DNA from: Mercenaria mercenaria | Taxonomy: Eukaryota > Mollusca > Bivalvia > Venerida > Veneridae | DNA length: 64,000 nucleotides | NCBI RefSeq assembly: GCF_021730395.1 | Contig: NC_069373.1 | Coordinates: 10,062,001-10,126,000 of the forward strand | Direction of reading: 5' to 3' | Shown here: positions 25,501 to 36,320 of the stretch, piece after piece | Layout of the letters: every line of letters starts with the position of its first letter | How positions within the stretch are numbered: the first letter of the stretch is position 1 | Made by a program: the position numbers and the translations under genes | Notes under the pieces: model-generated | Database searches by the model: none | The model's input: only the letters and a program-made list of their open reading frames with translations | What the model was told of the DNA's origin: nothing

Positions 25501-26648
25501 ACGGCTTCGCGTGCTCCGGGCATGTCAAAGAACCAGGCTATCTATTCGCAAAGAGCTATAGCTAAGTTACTTGTAGAGGATGAATTAGGTGCCTAAGGCT
25601 GACCCTGCATGTAAAGCGCGTCATGAAAAGTGCGCTGGATAAATCGCGTATAATAATGATAATAAAGCAGAAAAAATGAGAATTTAAGCACAATAACAAT
25701 TAGTTACCGATCCCTTTATCTTTCTTTGCATTACAAGTTCAAGGCTGTACAACCTTCCATTGACAACCTGAAAAGAAGGCGAGTAAATCTTTTCATAAAA
25801 GCATGTTTCTTGAATGTTTCTCTTTTGTCATGTATATCATTCCAAATATCAGAACGAATTCTAAAAAGGTAGGACCGTTCTAATGCGACGATATTTTTCG
25901 ATTGCTGACAAAGAAACTCATTGAGTAGACGTTTGGCCCATCCGCCCGAAAGGATTTTTTTAATTGCATATACGTTCCCTTCTAAAGTATTCTTCAAAAA
26001 TGGAACCTAAAACTGGTAACATTGACAATGGCAGATATGTCTAAGGTTTTATTTTCAATGATAAATTCAAAACAGAATTAACCCATTTTAGGCGGAATGT
26101 CATATAAAAAACACTATGTTTGCGTGCTTTATCTATTTGTGAAAATTGTTTGTTATATCGCCTGTCAATAATAAAGTTAATCCATAGTTTATGATAAATA
26201 AATATGAGCCGGACCATGAGAAAACCAACAGTGCATTTGCGACCAACATGGATCCAGATCAGCCTGCGCATCCACGCTGTCTGGTCAGGATCCATGCTGT
26301 TTGCTAACGGTTTCTTTAATTGCAATAGGCTCTGAAATCGAACAGCATGGATCCTGACCAGGCTGGTCTAGACCCATGCTGGCCGCAAATGCACTATGTT
26401 GGTTTTCTCACGGTGCGGCTCATATATGAATTTCATATTAGAAGCAGACGAGAATAGATGGAACCTACTTGTTCTGTTCCCGAAATAAGTTTCCAAAGTT
26501 CGTATTCTTTTCCTATCGTTTTGGCGGTAACTTTTGCTAAACGTTGAATATCCTTATCATTGACATCTACATCTTCAGGTGTACCGACCAACTGACATCC
26601 CGCTATGGCAACCAATTCAAAAAACAAAATGATGGCAAAAGCGTTCAT
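22590..26648 (-). CDS. Secreted cystatin (cysteine protease inhibitor), 3 exons, 116 aa
   Basis: Minus-strand exons are 26648-26469, 25767-25708 and 22700-22590, with phase-0 GT-AG introns. The family blocks papain-like proteases. Residues 1 to about 18 are a signal peptide, followed by QLVGTPED, which supplies the conserved N-terminal glycine. The inhibitory first hairpin QVVNG is formed across the exon 1/exon 2 junction (Q60, V61-G64). Exon 3 holds the last strands with the cysteine pair in RRCNVIVYE and EEFHCYF. The usual PW of the second hairpin is not evident (YEIKSEGYLE). The start is the ATG at the signal peptide; six upstream in-frame codons begin with TTG and are not used. It is a tandem relative of 36321-43003 on the same strand. 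Its introns contain a SINE, two palindromic repeats and a minisatellite. Confidence 0.88.
22701..24532. other. cystatin intron 2, distal part, no other gene
   Basis: Intronic sequence with no recognised gene. About 24091-24162 shares a 70-base phrase (CATCAAACATGACCCCCA and then CATTCTTCAAGAAA-like) with 34358-34424, so it is a dispersed repeat fragment. Confidence 0.5.
24533..24596 (+). repeat. short dispersed repeat (GTGTAAGATGAC type)
   Basis: It contains ACCGGTGCTGGAAAAAT and an inverted pair TCTTACACCC/GGGTGTAAGA. Related to 14546-14605 and 37250-37292. Confidence 0.5.
24961..25112. mobile_element. palindromic MITE of about 150 bp
   Basis: Inverted ends AGATTCTGTCACCGGTTATA and the complement ending GTGAAAGAATCT. 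The two arms share GGTAACTGTTTAGGCGG around a short centre at about 25032-25040. It lies in cystatin intron 2, and a decayed relative is at 14281-14426. Confidence 0.75.
25115..25300 (-). repeat. degenerate minisatellite, CTCGAGATAAGATGTCGT type
   Basis: About seven imperfect units of 24-30 bases built on GCGCTCGAGATAAGATGTCG. The same motif in the opposite orientation occurs at 45040-45215. Confidence 0.65.
25361..25666 (+). mobile_element. tRNA-derived SINE, in cystatin intron 2
   Basis: A tRNA-like head (A-box-like GGTAGTCTAGCGGTAAC, B box GGTTCGAATCG) is followed by an unrelated body and an ATAATAATGATAATAA tail. The body matches the inverted, longer copy at 49544-50029, including TCAAAGAACCAG and GCGCTGGATAAAT-like sequence. 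Confidence 0.8.
26206..26421. mobile_element. GAGCC foldback MITE, copy 4 (cystatin intron 1)
   Basis: Palindromic copy with ends GAGCC and GGCTC and exact ATAT flanks, a 4-bp target duplication. It lies just upstream of the exon 2 acceptor region of the minus-strand cystatin. Confidence 0.85.
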
Positions 26649-27093
26649 TTTTGATAACGAATACAACGCTATGGGTACCGTTTGTTGCTAAAGTGTTAAA
26701 AATTGCTCTATATGACTTGACTTGAACAATCAGACAGCACAAAACTATGGCACGTCAAATTTCAAGGGATATTAATTCTACGTACATGAAATACTGCGCA
26801 AAATGAACATTTTGTACCCGCAGGACACTTATCCAATTACATTTTTGTACTATTATCAGAGTTTAACATCTGAAATATTTCATGATTTTTAATGTGAAAA
26901 TAAGCAGGCTATTTAGCACAACATTCCTCTGTATAATGAGGGATTTTTAAACATTTTAACATTAACGTCGATCGCTGCATTATCCGAATAGCTCGAAATG
27001 ATCATAATTTTGTGACACAAGACGCTTATTGAAATAAATAATTAAATCCTACATGAATTCCATCCAATGGTTGCTAAGGAATACTTCATATAA
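26649..27093. other. cystatin upstream region
   Basis: By position it holds the promoter of the minus-strand cystatin. No repeat or gene recognised, and no core promoter motif that I would assign. Confidence 0.4.
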
Positions 27094-29706
27094 ACAAGAG
27101 GACCATGATGGTCCTGAATCGCTCACCTGTCCCCACATGAACTGAGTATGACGTCGTTTTTTCTATTATTTGACATAGTGACCTAGTTTTAGAGCTCATG
27201 TGACCTAGTTCTGAACTTGACCTAGATATCATCAAGATAAAAATTCTGACCAATTTTCATGAAGATCCATTGAAAAATATGGCCTCTAGAGAGGTCACAA
27301 GGTTTTTCTATTATTTGACATAATGAACTAGTTTTTGAAGGCATGTGACCCAGTTTTGTACTTGACCTAGATATCATCAAGGTGAACATTCTCACCAATT
27401 TTCATGAAGATCCATTGAACAATATGGCCTCTATAGAGATCACAAGGTTTTTCTATGTTTAGATTGTGACCTATTTTTTGACCGCAGTTGATCCAGTTTC
27501 ACACTTGACCTAGATATCATCAAGATGAACATTCAGACCAACTTTCATAAAGATCCCCTGAAAAATATGGCCTCTAGAGAGGTCACAAGTTTTTTCTATT
27601 ATTTGACCTACTGACCTAGTTTTTGACCACATGTGACCCAGTTTCAATCTTGACTTAGATATTCTCAAGGTGAACATTCTGACCAATTTTCATGCAGATC
27701 CCATGAAAAATCTGGCCTCTACAGAGGTCACAAGGTTTTTCTATTATCTGACCTACTGACCTAGTTTTTGATTGCACGTAACCCAGTTTCGAACTTGACT
27801 TAGATATCATCAAGATGAACATTCTGACCAATTTTCATGCAGATCCCATAAAAAAATTTGACCTCTAGAGAGGTCACAAGATTTTTCTATTATTTCACTT
27901 ACTGACCTACTTTTTGACCGCATGTGACGCAGTTTCAAATTGACCTAGATATCATCAAGGTGAACATTCTCACCAATTTTCATGAAGATCCATAGAAAAA
28001 TATAGGCTCTAGGGAGGTCACAAGGTTTTTCTATTTTTAGACCTACTGACCTAGTTTTGGAACGCAGTTGAACCAGTTTCAAATTGACCTATATATCATC
28101 AAGGTGAACATTCAGACCAATTTTCATGCAGATCCCATGAAAAATATGGCCTCTACAGAGGTCACAAGGTTTTTCTATTATTTGACCTAGTGACCTAGTT
28201 TTGGACCGGACATGACCCAGTTTCGAACTTGACCTAGATATCATCAAGGTGAACATTCTGACCAATTTTCATGCAGATCCCGTAAAAAAATGACCTCTAG
28301 AGAGGTAACAAGTATTTTCTATTATTTGACCTACTGACCTAGTTTTTGACCGCAGTCGACCCAGTTTCAAACCTGGCCTAGATATCATGAAGATAAACAT
28401 TCTGACCAATTTTCATGCAGATCCCATGAAAAATACGGCCTCTACAGAGGTCACAAGGTTTTTCTATTATTTGACCTACTGACCTAGTTTTGGACCGGAT
28501 GTGACCCAGTTTCAATTTTGACCTAGATATAATCAAGATAAACATTCTGACTAATTTTCATGCAGATCCCATAAAAAATATGTCCTCTAGAGAGGTCACA
28601 AGGTTTTTTCTATTATTTCACCTACTGACCTACTTTTTGACCGCATGTGACCCAGTTTCAAACTGACCTAGATATCATCAAGGTGAACATTCTCACCACT
28701 TTTCATGAAGATCCATGAAAAATATGGGCTCTAGGGAATTCACAAGGTTTTTCTATTTTTAGACCTACTGACCTACTCTTGAAACGCAGTTGACCCAGTT
28801 TCGAACTTGACCTATATATCATCAAGGTGAACATTCAGACCAATTTTCATGCAGATCCCATGAAAAATCTGGCCTCTACAGAGGTCACAAGGTTTTTCTA
28901 TTATTTGACCTAGTGACCTAGTTTTGGACCGGACGTGACCCAGTTTCGAACTTGACCTAGATATCATCAAGGTGAACATTCTGACCAATTTTCATGCAGA
29001 TCCCATACAAAAATGACCTCTAGAGAGGTAACAAGTATTTTCTATTATTTGACCTACTGACCTAGTTTTTGACCGCAGTCGACCCAGTTTCAAACTTGAC
29101 CTAGATATCATGAAGATAAACATTCTGACCAATTTTCATGCAGATCCCATGAAAAATATGGCCTCTACAGAGGTCACAAGGTTTTTTCTATTATTTGACC
29201 TACTGACCTAGTTTTGGACCGGATGTGACCCAGTTTCGAACTTGACCTAGATATCATCAAGATAAACATTCTGACTAATTTTCATGCAGATCCCATGAAA
29301 AATATGACCTCTAAAGAGGTCACAAGGATTTTCTATTATTTGAACTACTGACCTAGTTTTTAATGCAGTTGACCCAGTTTCAAATCTGATTTAGATATCA
29401 TTAAGATGAACATTCTGACCAATTTTCATGAAGATCCATTGAAAAATATGGCCTCTAGAGAGGTCACAAGGTTTTTCTATTTTTAGACCTACTGACCTAG
29501 TTTTTGACCGCACATGACCCAGTTTCGAACTTGACCTAGATATCATCAGGGTGAACATTCTGAACAACTTTCATAAAGATCTCATGAAAAATGTGACCTC
29601 TAAAGTGGTCACAAGCAAAAAGTTTACGCACGCACGGACGCACGGACGACGGACGCTGCGCGATCACAAAAGCTCACCTTGTCAGTTTGTGACAGGTGAG
29701 CTAAAA
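27094..29706 (+). mobile_element. Helitron-like non-autonomous element with tandem-repeat core
   Basis: The 5' end reads ACAAGAGGACCATGATGG, then ATCGCTCACCTGTC. The 3' end is a hairpin, AGCTCACCTTGTCA paired with TGACAGGTGAGCT, ending in AAAA. Between them lie about 17 tandem units of about 145 bases, each with TTTTTCTATTATTTGACC, ATATCATCAAG and CAATTTTCATG. A second element with matching ends but a different core lies inverted at 56552-57383. End hairpins and central tandem repeats are known from Helentron-derived elements (HINEs), but that assignment is inference. No Rep/helicase frame is present. Confidence 0.75.
27140..29620 (+). repeat. tandem array, ~145-bp unit, ~17 copies
   Basis: Units begin about every 145 bases (27158, 27305, 27450, 27595, 27740 and onward to 29477, judged by the TTTCTAT phrase). 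A run of five units is itself repeated: the rare variant AGAGGTAACAAGTATTTTCT occurs at 28301 and 29024, 723 bases apart. Confidence 0.9.
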
Positions 29707-30416
29707 ATGGTACTATATAGTATAGTAATGTTGAATAATCAAAGAGCAATAACTCGGTGAAAAATCAAAACACGAAGACAATATACGCATCTCCCTTTGA
29801 TAGCGAAGCTTCCTATATGACGTTTTGCTAAATTCTTAGCGGTGGTGGCTGGGAAATACTCCGGACAAGAATTGTACTATAGTATACTAATGTTCAATAA
29901 TTAAAAGACAGAAACCCAAAATCACCCGACCGGAACATGAAGAGATGAGCATCTCTTCTTGATATGGTTGTTGAGAAATATTCTGGACAAGAATGGATGG
30001 ATCCGTAAACCGATCAATAAACTCCGCCCCTTAGTTACTGTTGCTGCTTCCCACAAGCTTCTTTCAAAATGGCTATGCTTATACGATAAAAATATCAAAC
30101 ATCATGTCCAGTCACATATGTGTAAGAGATTTCTCACATCAAGATAACATTTTCAACAGATAAAAGAATCTATTAATTGGTTCAATAGCTTTATATTAAC
30201 GTTGCGTAATACTCTACTGTTCTTATTTTACATGTGCTTTGCGATCGCGCTGCTGTTGCAACTGATTGTGGACCTGTCGATCACCGCTGTGGTATCAATT
30301 AAGTTAATTATTCCCATTATATTATAATATACATTTGTAAAATACCACGCAGTTGTCATAAAAATAAACATATGTCCATGCTTGGTGTATATTTCAGAAC
30401 TAATTTTTGCGTGAAA
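29707..30416. other. decayed dispersed repeats, no gene
   Basis: The phrase CTGGACAAGAAT/CCGGACAAGAAT and ACTATAGTATA recur within 29707-30000, suggesting remnants of a dispersed repeat. Nothing coding recognised. Confidence 0.4.
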
Positions 30417-30895
30417 ACAGGGTGGCGAATCACGTGATCGTTGTACGTCATATCGCTATTCCGCAAAGAAGAAATTATCAACAAAAGTCGTCGATTCAAA
30501 TCTTCAAATCAATGTAAGTGTTTTTATTTCTCAACCAATTTCTATGAAATATGTTGCATGCGAAGGAGAAAACAGTATTCAATCTCCCATGTTAATGGTT
30601 TCCTTCTAGACCGTCGCTAAATATACAAACACCCTGGAAAACCTTTTCTACTCGGCCCGATCGCATTGGCTTATCCACCAAGAAAATGTTATTTTTGACA
30701 TGTATTTTATACAAATCCTGTTCCAGTGGTCATGTTTTCGCAAAGAAAACTTCCAATGTTTTCTATTTACCTGAATGAAACATATTTAATACGAAATCAG
30801 AGTATCAGTGAAAGGGAAAACGTGTATTTTATGAATATGCTAATCCACAAAGAAAACAATTTTACGCTAATCCACCAAGTCATTTTTTCAGGAGC

Positions 30896-32569
30896 ATGGC
30901 CGATCCAGAAACGGGTGATTTAGCTAACCTCTGTGGAACTTGTGAAGAAGTTTTAAGTACAAAAGAAATCTATATACCCATGAGAAAGAGCATGCTGGTA
31001 CTTTGCCGTTCCATTGTTGTGGAAAGTCATTCGCTTCTCGCCAAAGTCTACGACGACACAGGTAATAAGCATGTTTACACTAGTACAATTAGCAGACATA
31101 ATTAGTGATCGTACTGTTTGGCAACTATTGGTACGCTTTGTTGCTACTGTCCTTTAGTTTGTAAACTACGAATCCGGGCTATATCTTATACAGTTATAAA
31201 TCGAATTTTATATAACTTTATAAAGCCTGAGAGCATACGATGTACAGCACCGCGCTGACTAAATCAAATGTCAAGTCTCACGGAATGGATTCAAACCTAT
31301 TATATAGAGTTAAATAACAATATTTCGTGTCTGATATATAGCTTACACATAAATGTATCAATTTTTCATACATGCACATGCCCGCTAGTGTTGAAAAATA
31401 CCACACAATCCAGCATGCAGGATGGGCCTCGGACCTTGATAGGAATGAAATATACTTAGGAAAAAAAAATGTCTGTATATTTTATCAGGTGAATAATATA
31501 TTGGCGGGACTTTGGATGCGTATTAATTGAATAATAACGAGTGCGTAGCACGAGTGATTTAATTACTCGCATCCAAACGACCGCCCACGTATTAATCGTC
31601 GATAAAATATAGAAACGTGTTTATTATTTCGACTCTAACACGACAAAATCTTTTAAAGTATCCGAACTATGTTTCACGCATTGCATAATTTCATTGTAAC
31701 GTCAAAAAAAACACACAAAAAAACACGAACAGCAATTGGACGCGCTTGTTTATACAGGAAATGTTGCGGGCCGTGTTAGAACTCTGTTTCTTTGCACGTA
31801 AAAGTATGGCTCTGGCGAAAACTGTCACGTAATAAGTATTGTAATCATGGGTTCCATAGACACAGTAGTCATCCATCATCCATGTACGTAGGGGTTAAAC
31901 TTTGAAAAATTTAGAGGCTTGTAGCATTTTTTCAGTATCTCTCGTATAGAACATAGGTACTCGACTGCCAAGGACAGATTGTTTTATATATAATATAATA
32001 ATATATACACAGTTAGACGGACGCCATGAATTACGGGAAAGGAAATGGATGGGTGGTTTCTATCCTAATAACGTCAGTTTTATGCGTAACCGAGCCCAAA
32101 TGAATAAGTGGGCGCAGTTACACATACAACTGTCACATTGAGATATGAACAAGCTACTTCCGTTCCTGAAAATGATTGCGCTCGTGTAGTCTTCTTTATG
32201 TATTTTATAGAGAGTAGTATCAGGAAATAATTAATCCAGGTAATTCAGCGCCTATGATTCTTTTACTGAGTGTCTCACATATTCTATTACAGGTGCAGCG
32301 TTCACGAAGAAAACAAACAGTTTGTTTGTACCACATGCCACAAAGAATTTTCTACACAATCAGGCCTAAATGAACACGAAAGAAATGAGAGAAAAAAAGA
32401 CCAGAAATATTCATGTGACATTTGTGGACTGAAGGCAAGCAAGTACTCTGGGCTGAAGTCTCATATGGCAACACATCAAGAAGAAAAACGGAAAAGATGC
32501 CCTGTGTGTAATGCTGCGTACAAACATTCAAGTTCATTATCAATGCACATGAAACAAAAGCTAAATTAA
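30896..32569 (+). CDS. C2H2 zinc-finger protein inside the inverted repeat (spliced model, 160 aa)
   Basis: Exon 30896-31061 starts with MADPETGDLANLCGTCEEVL and ends at a GTAATA donor. The zinc-finger exon 32293-32569 follows an ATTACAG acceptor and ends in TAA. Joined directly, the frames do not agree. A 40-base exon at 31758-31797, between a TATACAG acceptor and a GTAAAA donor, restores phase and gives 161 codons including stop. The last exon has one complete finger (CDICGLKASKYSGLKSHMATH) and two degenerate ones, CTTC at its start and CPVC near its end, each lacking the second histidine. A leader exon ending near 30512 at GTAAGT is likely. AATAAA sits at 32724-32729. Function is unknown; nucleic-acid binding is inferred from the finger. 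The microexon is a hypothesis. Confidence 0.5.
31474..31612. repeat. nested ~140-bp palindrome at inner edge of left arm
   Basis: TATATTTTATCAGG at the left pairs with CGATAAAATATAG at the right, and GGATGCGTATTAATTGAATAA pairs with TTTAATTACTCGCATCC around ACGAGTGCGTAGCACGAGTGA. The same palindrome ends the right arm at 32846-32985. Confidence 0.75.
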
Positions 32570-32845
32570 TGAGGACCCACTTGTTCCAAAGAGTCAACAA
32601 AGCTTTGCTTCTATGTATTTTCTAGTCGCAATCATGTGAACAAACAGAAACAATAGTTTTCTCAAATTTTTCAAAAACAAAATCTGTTGAATAGTTCTGT
32701 TCTACACAAGCGTTATAAAATATAATAAAGGGAGTTAATTCCGAAATGGGGCAGCGAAGAGGTTTGTTACATTGGTTGTTAAATTACTTAAGAAAAATTG
32801 AGAAGACTATTGTTTCTGTTCTGTTTTTCTTGAGATGACATGTTT

Positions 32846-32985
32846 CTATATTTTATCGACGATTACTATATGGGCGGTCGTTTGGATGCGAGTAATTAAA
32901 TCACTCGTGCTACGCACTCGTTATTCAATTAATACGCATCCGAAGTCCCGCCCATGTATTATTCACCTGATAAAATATAGAGACA
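32846..32985. repeat. nested palindrome at inner edge of right arm
   Basis: Inverted counterpart of 31474-31612, starting CTATATTTTATCGACGAT and ending CACCTGATAAAATATAG. Confidence 0.75.
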
Positions 32986-33349
32986 TATTTTTATTTCCTA
33001 AGTATATTTCATTCCTATCAAGGTCCGAGGCCCATCCTGCATGCTGGATTGTCTGGTATTTTTCAACACTAGCGGACATGTACATGTATGAAAAATTGAT
33101 ACATTTATATGTAAGCTGTATATCGGACACGAAATATTGTTAATTAACTCTATATAATAGGTTTGAATCCCCCGTGAGACTTGACATTTGATTTAGTCAG
33201 CGCGGTGCTGTACATCGTATGCTCTCAGGCTTTATAAAGTTATATAAAATTCGATTTATAACTGTATAAGATATAGCCCGGATTCGTAGTTTACAAACTG
33301 AAGGACAGTAGCAACAAAGCGTACCAATAGTTGCCAAACAGTACGATCA

Positions 33350-33559
33350 CTAATTATGTCTGCGAATTGTACTAGTGTAAACATGCTTATTACCTGTGTC
33401 GTCGTAGACTTTGGCGAGAAGCGAATGACTTTCCACAACAATGGAACGGCAAAGTACCAGCATGCTCTTTCTCATGGGTATATAGATTTCTTTTGTACTT
33501 AAAACTTCTTCACAAGTTCCACAGAGGTTAGCTAAATCACCCGTTTCTGGATCGGCCAT
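33350..33559 (-). pseudogene. inverted second copy of the MADPETGD coding exon
   Basis: The right-arm copy of exon 30896-31061 starts at the ATG at 33559 on the minus strand. It is identical across the coding part, with one substitution in the read-through tail. Its splice donor is kept, but reading inwards it meets only the antisense of the zinc-finger exon, so it has no obvious 3' partner. Confidence 0.6.
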
Positions 33560-34037
33560 GCTCCTGAAAAAATGACTTGGTGGATTAGCGTAAAATTGTT
33601 TTCTTTGTGGATTAGCATATTCATAAAATACACGTTTTCCCTTTCACTGATACTCTGATTTCGTATATAATATGTTTCATTCAAGTAAACAGAAAACTTT
33701 GGAAGTTTTCTTTGTCAAAACATGACCACTGGAACAGGATTTGTATAAAATACATGTCAAAAATAACATTTTCTTGGTGGATAAGCCAATGCGATCGGGC
33801 CGAGTAGAAAAGGTTTTCCAGGGTGTTTGTATATTTAGCGACGGTCTAGAAGGAAACCATTAACATGGGAGATTGAATACTGTTTTCTCCTTCGCATGCA
33901 ACATATTTCATAAAAATTGGTTGAGAAATAAAAAACTTACATTGATTTGAAGATTTGAATCGACGACTTTTGTTGATTATTTCTTCTTTGCGGTATAGCG
34001 ATATGACGTACAACGATCACGTGATTCGCCACCCTGT

Positions 34038-34423
34038 AGATGTATAGTCAGATATATTATTACAACTGTATTCTCATTAAATTGGACGATTGAAATTGGA
34101 AATATTGCCATCTACTTTTAGACCATATCAGGTTGATATTGGTTTTCCATGCACCTACTTCGATCTATTTTTATTATCCTACTATAAGTTGATATGATAT
34201 TTACTCATTACTTTTCGAACCGTTTTCAGCCAATCAGAGAAACAATAGAATACAGTCATGTAATAAAACACAAGATCTGGAGCTATTATTCTATATTTTA
34301 TGTGCAATTTTTACTTAGAATTTCATGTTAAAGTTGTGATTTTTAACTAAAAATACTTCTCTCGCATCAAACATGACCCCCATTTTTCTTTGATTTTCAT
34401 GTAGCACTGACAACATTCTTCAA
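34038..34423. other. intergenic, contains dispersed fragment
   Basis: Nothing coding recognised. The last 70 bases match the repeat fragment at 24091-24162, so the LINE copy follows directly on an older repeat. Confidence 0.45.
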
Positions 34424-35455
34424 GAAACCTGATCAGGCTGATGTGAGCCACTTGAAGTTTCTCAATTTTATTAACAAAGAAGAGAAGCTATTCAACCGAG
34501 AGTTCAAAACTGAGCTGAACATACCAACGACTGCCCTAGGTACTGAAGACATTATAAACCCACTAGCGAATGATCTGTCCTCAGTGACTGTGAGACTTGC
34601 TGTTCCACATCTTGACCGCGGGAAGCAAGAGGATGAAGGCATTCGGAAGAGCCTCACACTTGCTATGATTAATGAAGTCTATCCTCCGGAATCATGGACT
34701 AATGTCTATACAGACGGATCAGCCAAATGCGCCGTCAAATATGGAGGAGCAGGAGTTTTCATTTAATACCCATCTGGCAAGACAGAAACACTACATGCAG
34801 CCACAGGAAAACACTGTAGCAATTACAAGGCAGAGATTGAAGACTAGGCAGAAGAAAGCTCCTCAGTCGTCTTTCTCACAGATGCACTGTCTGTCATGGA
34901 AGCTCTGATCAATTATAAAGCTCCGCAGCTAGACAGGAGAAGAGCAGAGCCTGAGTATAACCTGCAAAGTAGCACTTCAGTGGATTTCATCCCATTGTGG
35001 ACTTGCAGGCAATGAAGAGACAGACAAACTAGTGAAGCTAGGAGCTCAGTCAGAACAACCAACAGAACCTGTGAGTTACAAGGAGAAAGTCACCATCATC
35101 AAGGCACTAACAAGACCAAGGATGGAGGAAGATGCTTTTCATCGCCTTGATTGGTCTGAACAAGTGATGATGGTCAGGCTCCGCTGAGGGCACAACAAGC
35201 TCAATGCTCACATGTACAACAAATGCAGACTGGCATCATCGCCAACTTGTCCATGTGGTGAGGAAGATCAGACTGCGGAGCATATACTTCAGAGATGTAA
35301 AAGGCATGACCAGGAGCGAGCTGCAACTTGGCCGATAGATGCCTCAATCCACCAGAAACTGTATAGGCATTGAGGATCTGCGGCAAACCACAAGTTTCAT
35401 CGAGGCTACTGGTCTGACAGTGTAGTCGCGTACGAGAAGAAGAAGAAGAAGAAAA
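34424..35455 (+). mobile_element. 5'-truncated LINE (I/Jockey-like group) 3' end with RNase H
   Basis: The open part 34443-34766 leads into YTDGSAKCAVKYGGAGVFI, the start of an RNase H domain, then stops at a TAA. Beyond it, in other frames with further stops, come SSHCGLAGNEETDKL-like RNase H sequence and the C-terminal CCHC motif CPCGEEDQTAEHILQRC (35248-35298). The copy ends in a (GAA)n tail at about 35434-35455. An RNase H after the reverse transcriptase points to I-group LINEs. The whole reverse transcriptase and ORF1 are missing, so it is a dead-on-arrival copy. Confidence 0.85.
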
Positions 35456-36320
35456 GCTATTTAGGATATTAACGCAGCTATTGCTTTAATAGTGTGTGTT
35501 AACATGTTTATCAATTCAAGCTGTAAAATTCAAAGGAAAATTGCTGCACCATTATGGTTATGTTAGTCAATGTAACACGTAATATACTAGTATAAGAAAA
35601 TATAATGTTTAAACTGTGTCATCTAGTAAATAAACTGACAATATGTGCACAGAAGGCGAGCCTACCACCCATGGCTCGAATCCCTCTGAGAACTGTTCTA
35701 TATTTTAACATTAATTATCTACAGTAAATAGAGATGCTGTTGAGCTGTGAAAAGGCGTGAAACATATCCGCCACATTGAAAACAAATACCACAATTAAAA
35801 AAATACGCAGACCAAATTCAATAGTCATTATACATCTAACAGTCCAAAGATGGCACTGATTCTAATTCTGAGACAGAAAAAGCAAGCGACGGTAGACCGT
35901 ACACTTGAGAATCATCGATTGTACTACGAAATGGAACTGAAAAGCCATGACAAAGATATAAAAATAACACCAAATGTTAAACCTCGTAAATTTCAAAAAC
36001 TTTGAAATAAAAATGACCAATACATAAACTGAAATTTCTGAAAAAGTGAGTGTTAAATGGCATCCTTCAGGACGAGATTCGAACAAATTGTACCCACTGT
36101 CTGCTATATCTATTCAAAGACGGCTAATCTAATGAATACGGTGTTTTGCATAAAAAATATGAACATCTGACTACACGTTAAAATAAACTCGTCTTAATGC
36201 CAGACTCAAAAGTCAAACACCCGTCTGAATTAAAACAGATATATTTCTCAACAAAACATGAATTTTCATTTTTTGAATTTTAATGTTTTTTGGTTTTTCT
36301 TTAGCTTCATTCTCATGCTT
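35456..36320. other. intergenic, no gene recognised
   Basis: AT-rich sequence downstream of the second cystatin. No clear polyadenylation signal was found on the minus strand close to its stop. Confidence 0.4.

Larger units (their letters stand above)
30417..34037. mobile_element. 3.6-kb inverted repeat carrying a zinc-finger gene
   Basis: The left arm 30417-31620 and right arm 32838-34037 are near-identical reverse complements of about 1.2 kb around a unique spacer of about 1.2 kb. The outer ends read ACAGGGTGGCGAATCACGTG on both sides. Each arm carries, reading inwards, a leader exon ending at GTAAGT and a coding exon starting ATGGCCGATCC. The spacer holds a C2H2 zinc-finger exon on the plus strand. 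It could be a transposon with very long terminal inverted repeats or an inverted duplication of the front of a host gene. No clear target duplication is visible at the outer ends. Confidence 0.7.

Noticed and set aside
26649-26666. Upstream in-frame start for the cystatins (also at 43004-43021)
   Set aside because: The upstream codons are TTG and GTG. The ATG codons directly before the signal peptides are the credible starts.
27140-29620. CRISPR-like array
   Set aside because: Units are directly adjacent with no unique spacers, in an animal genome; it is a tandem repeat core of a mobile element.
30896-33559. Two independent genes with the same MADPETGD exon
   Set aside because: The two exons are the arms of one inverted repeat; the right one has no downstream coding partner in its orientation.
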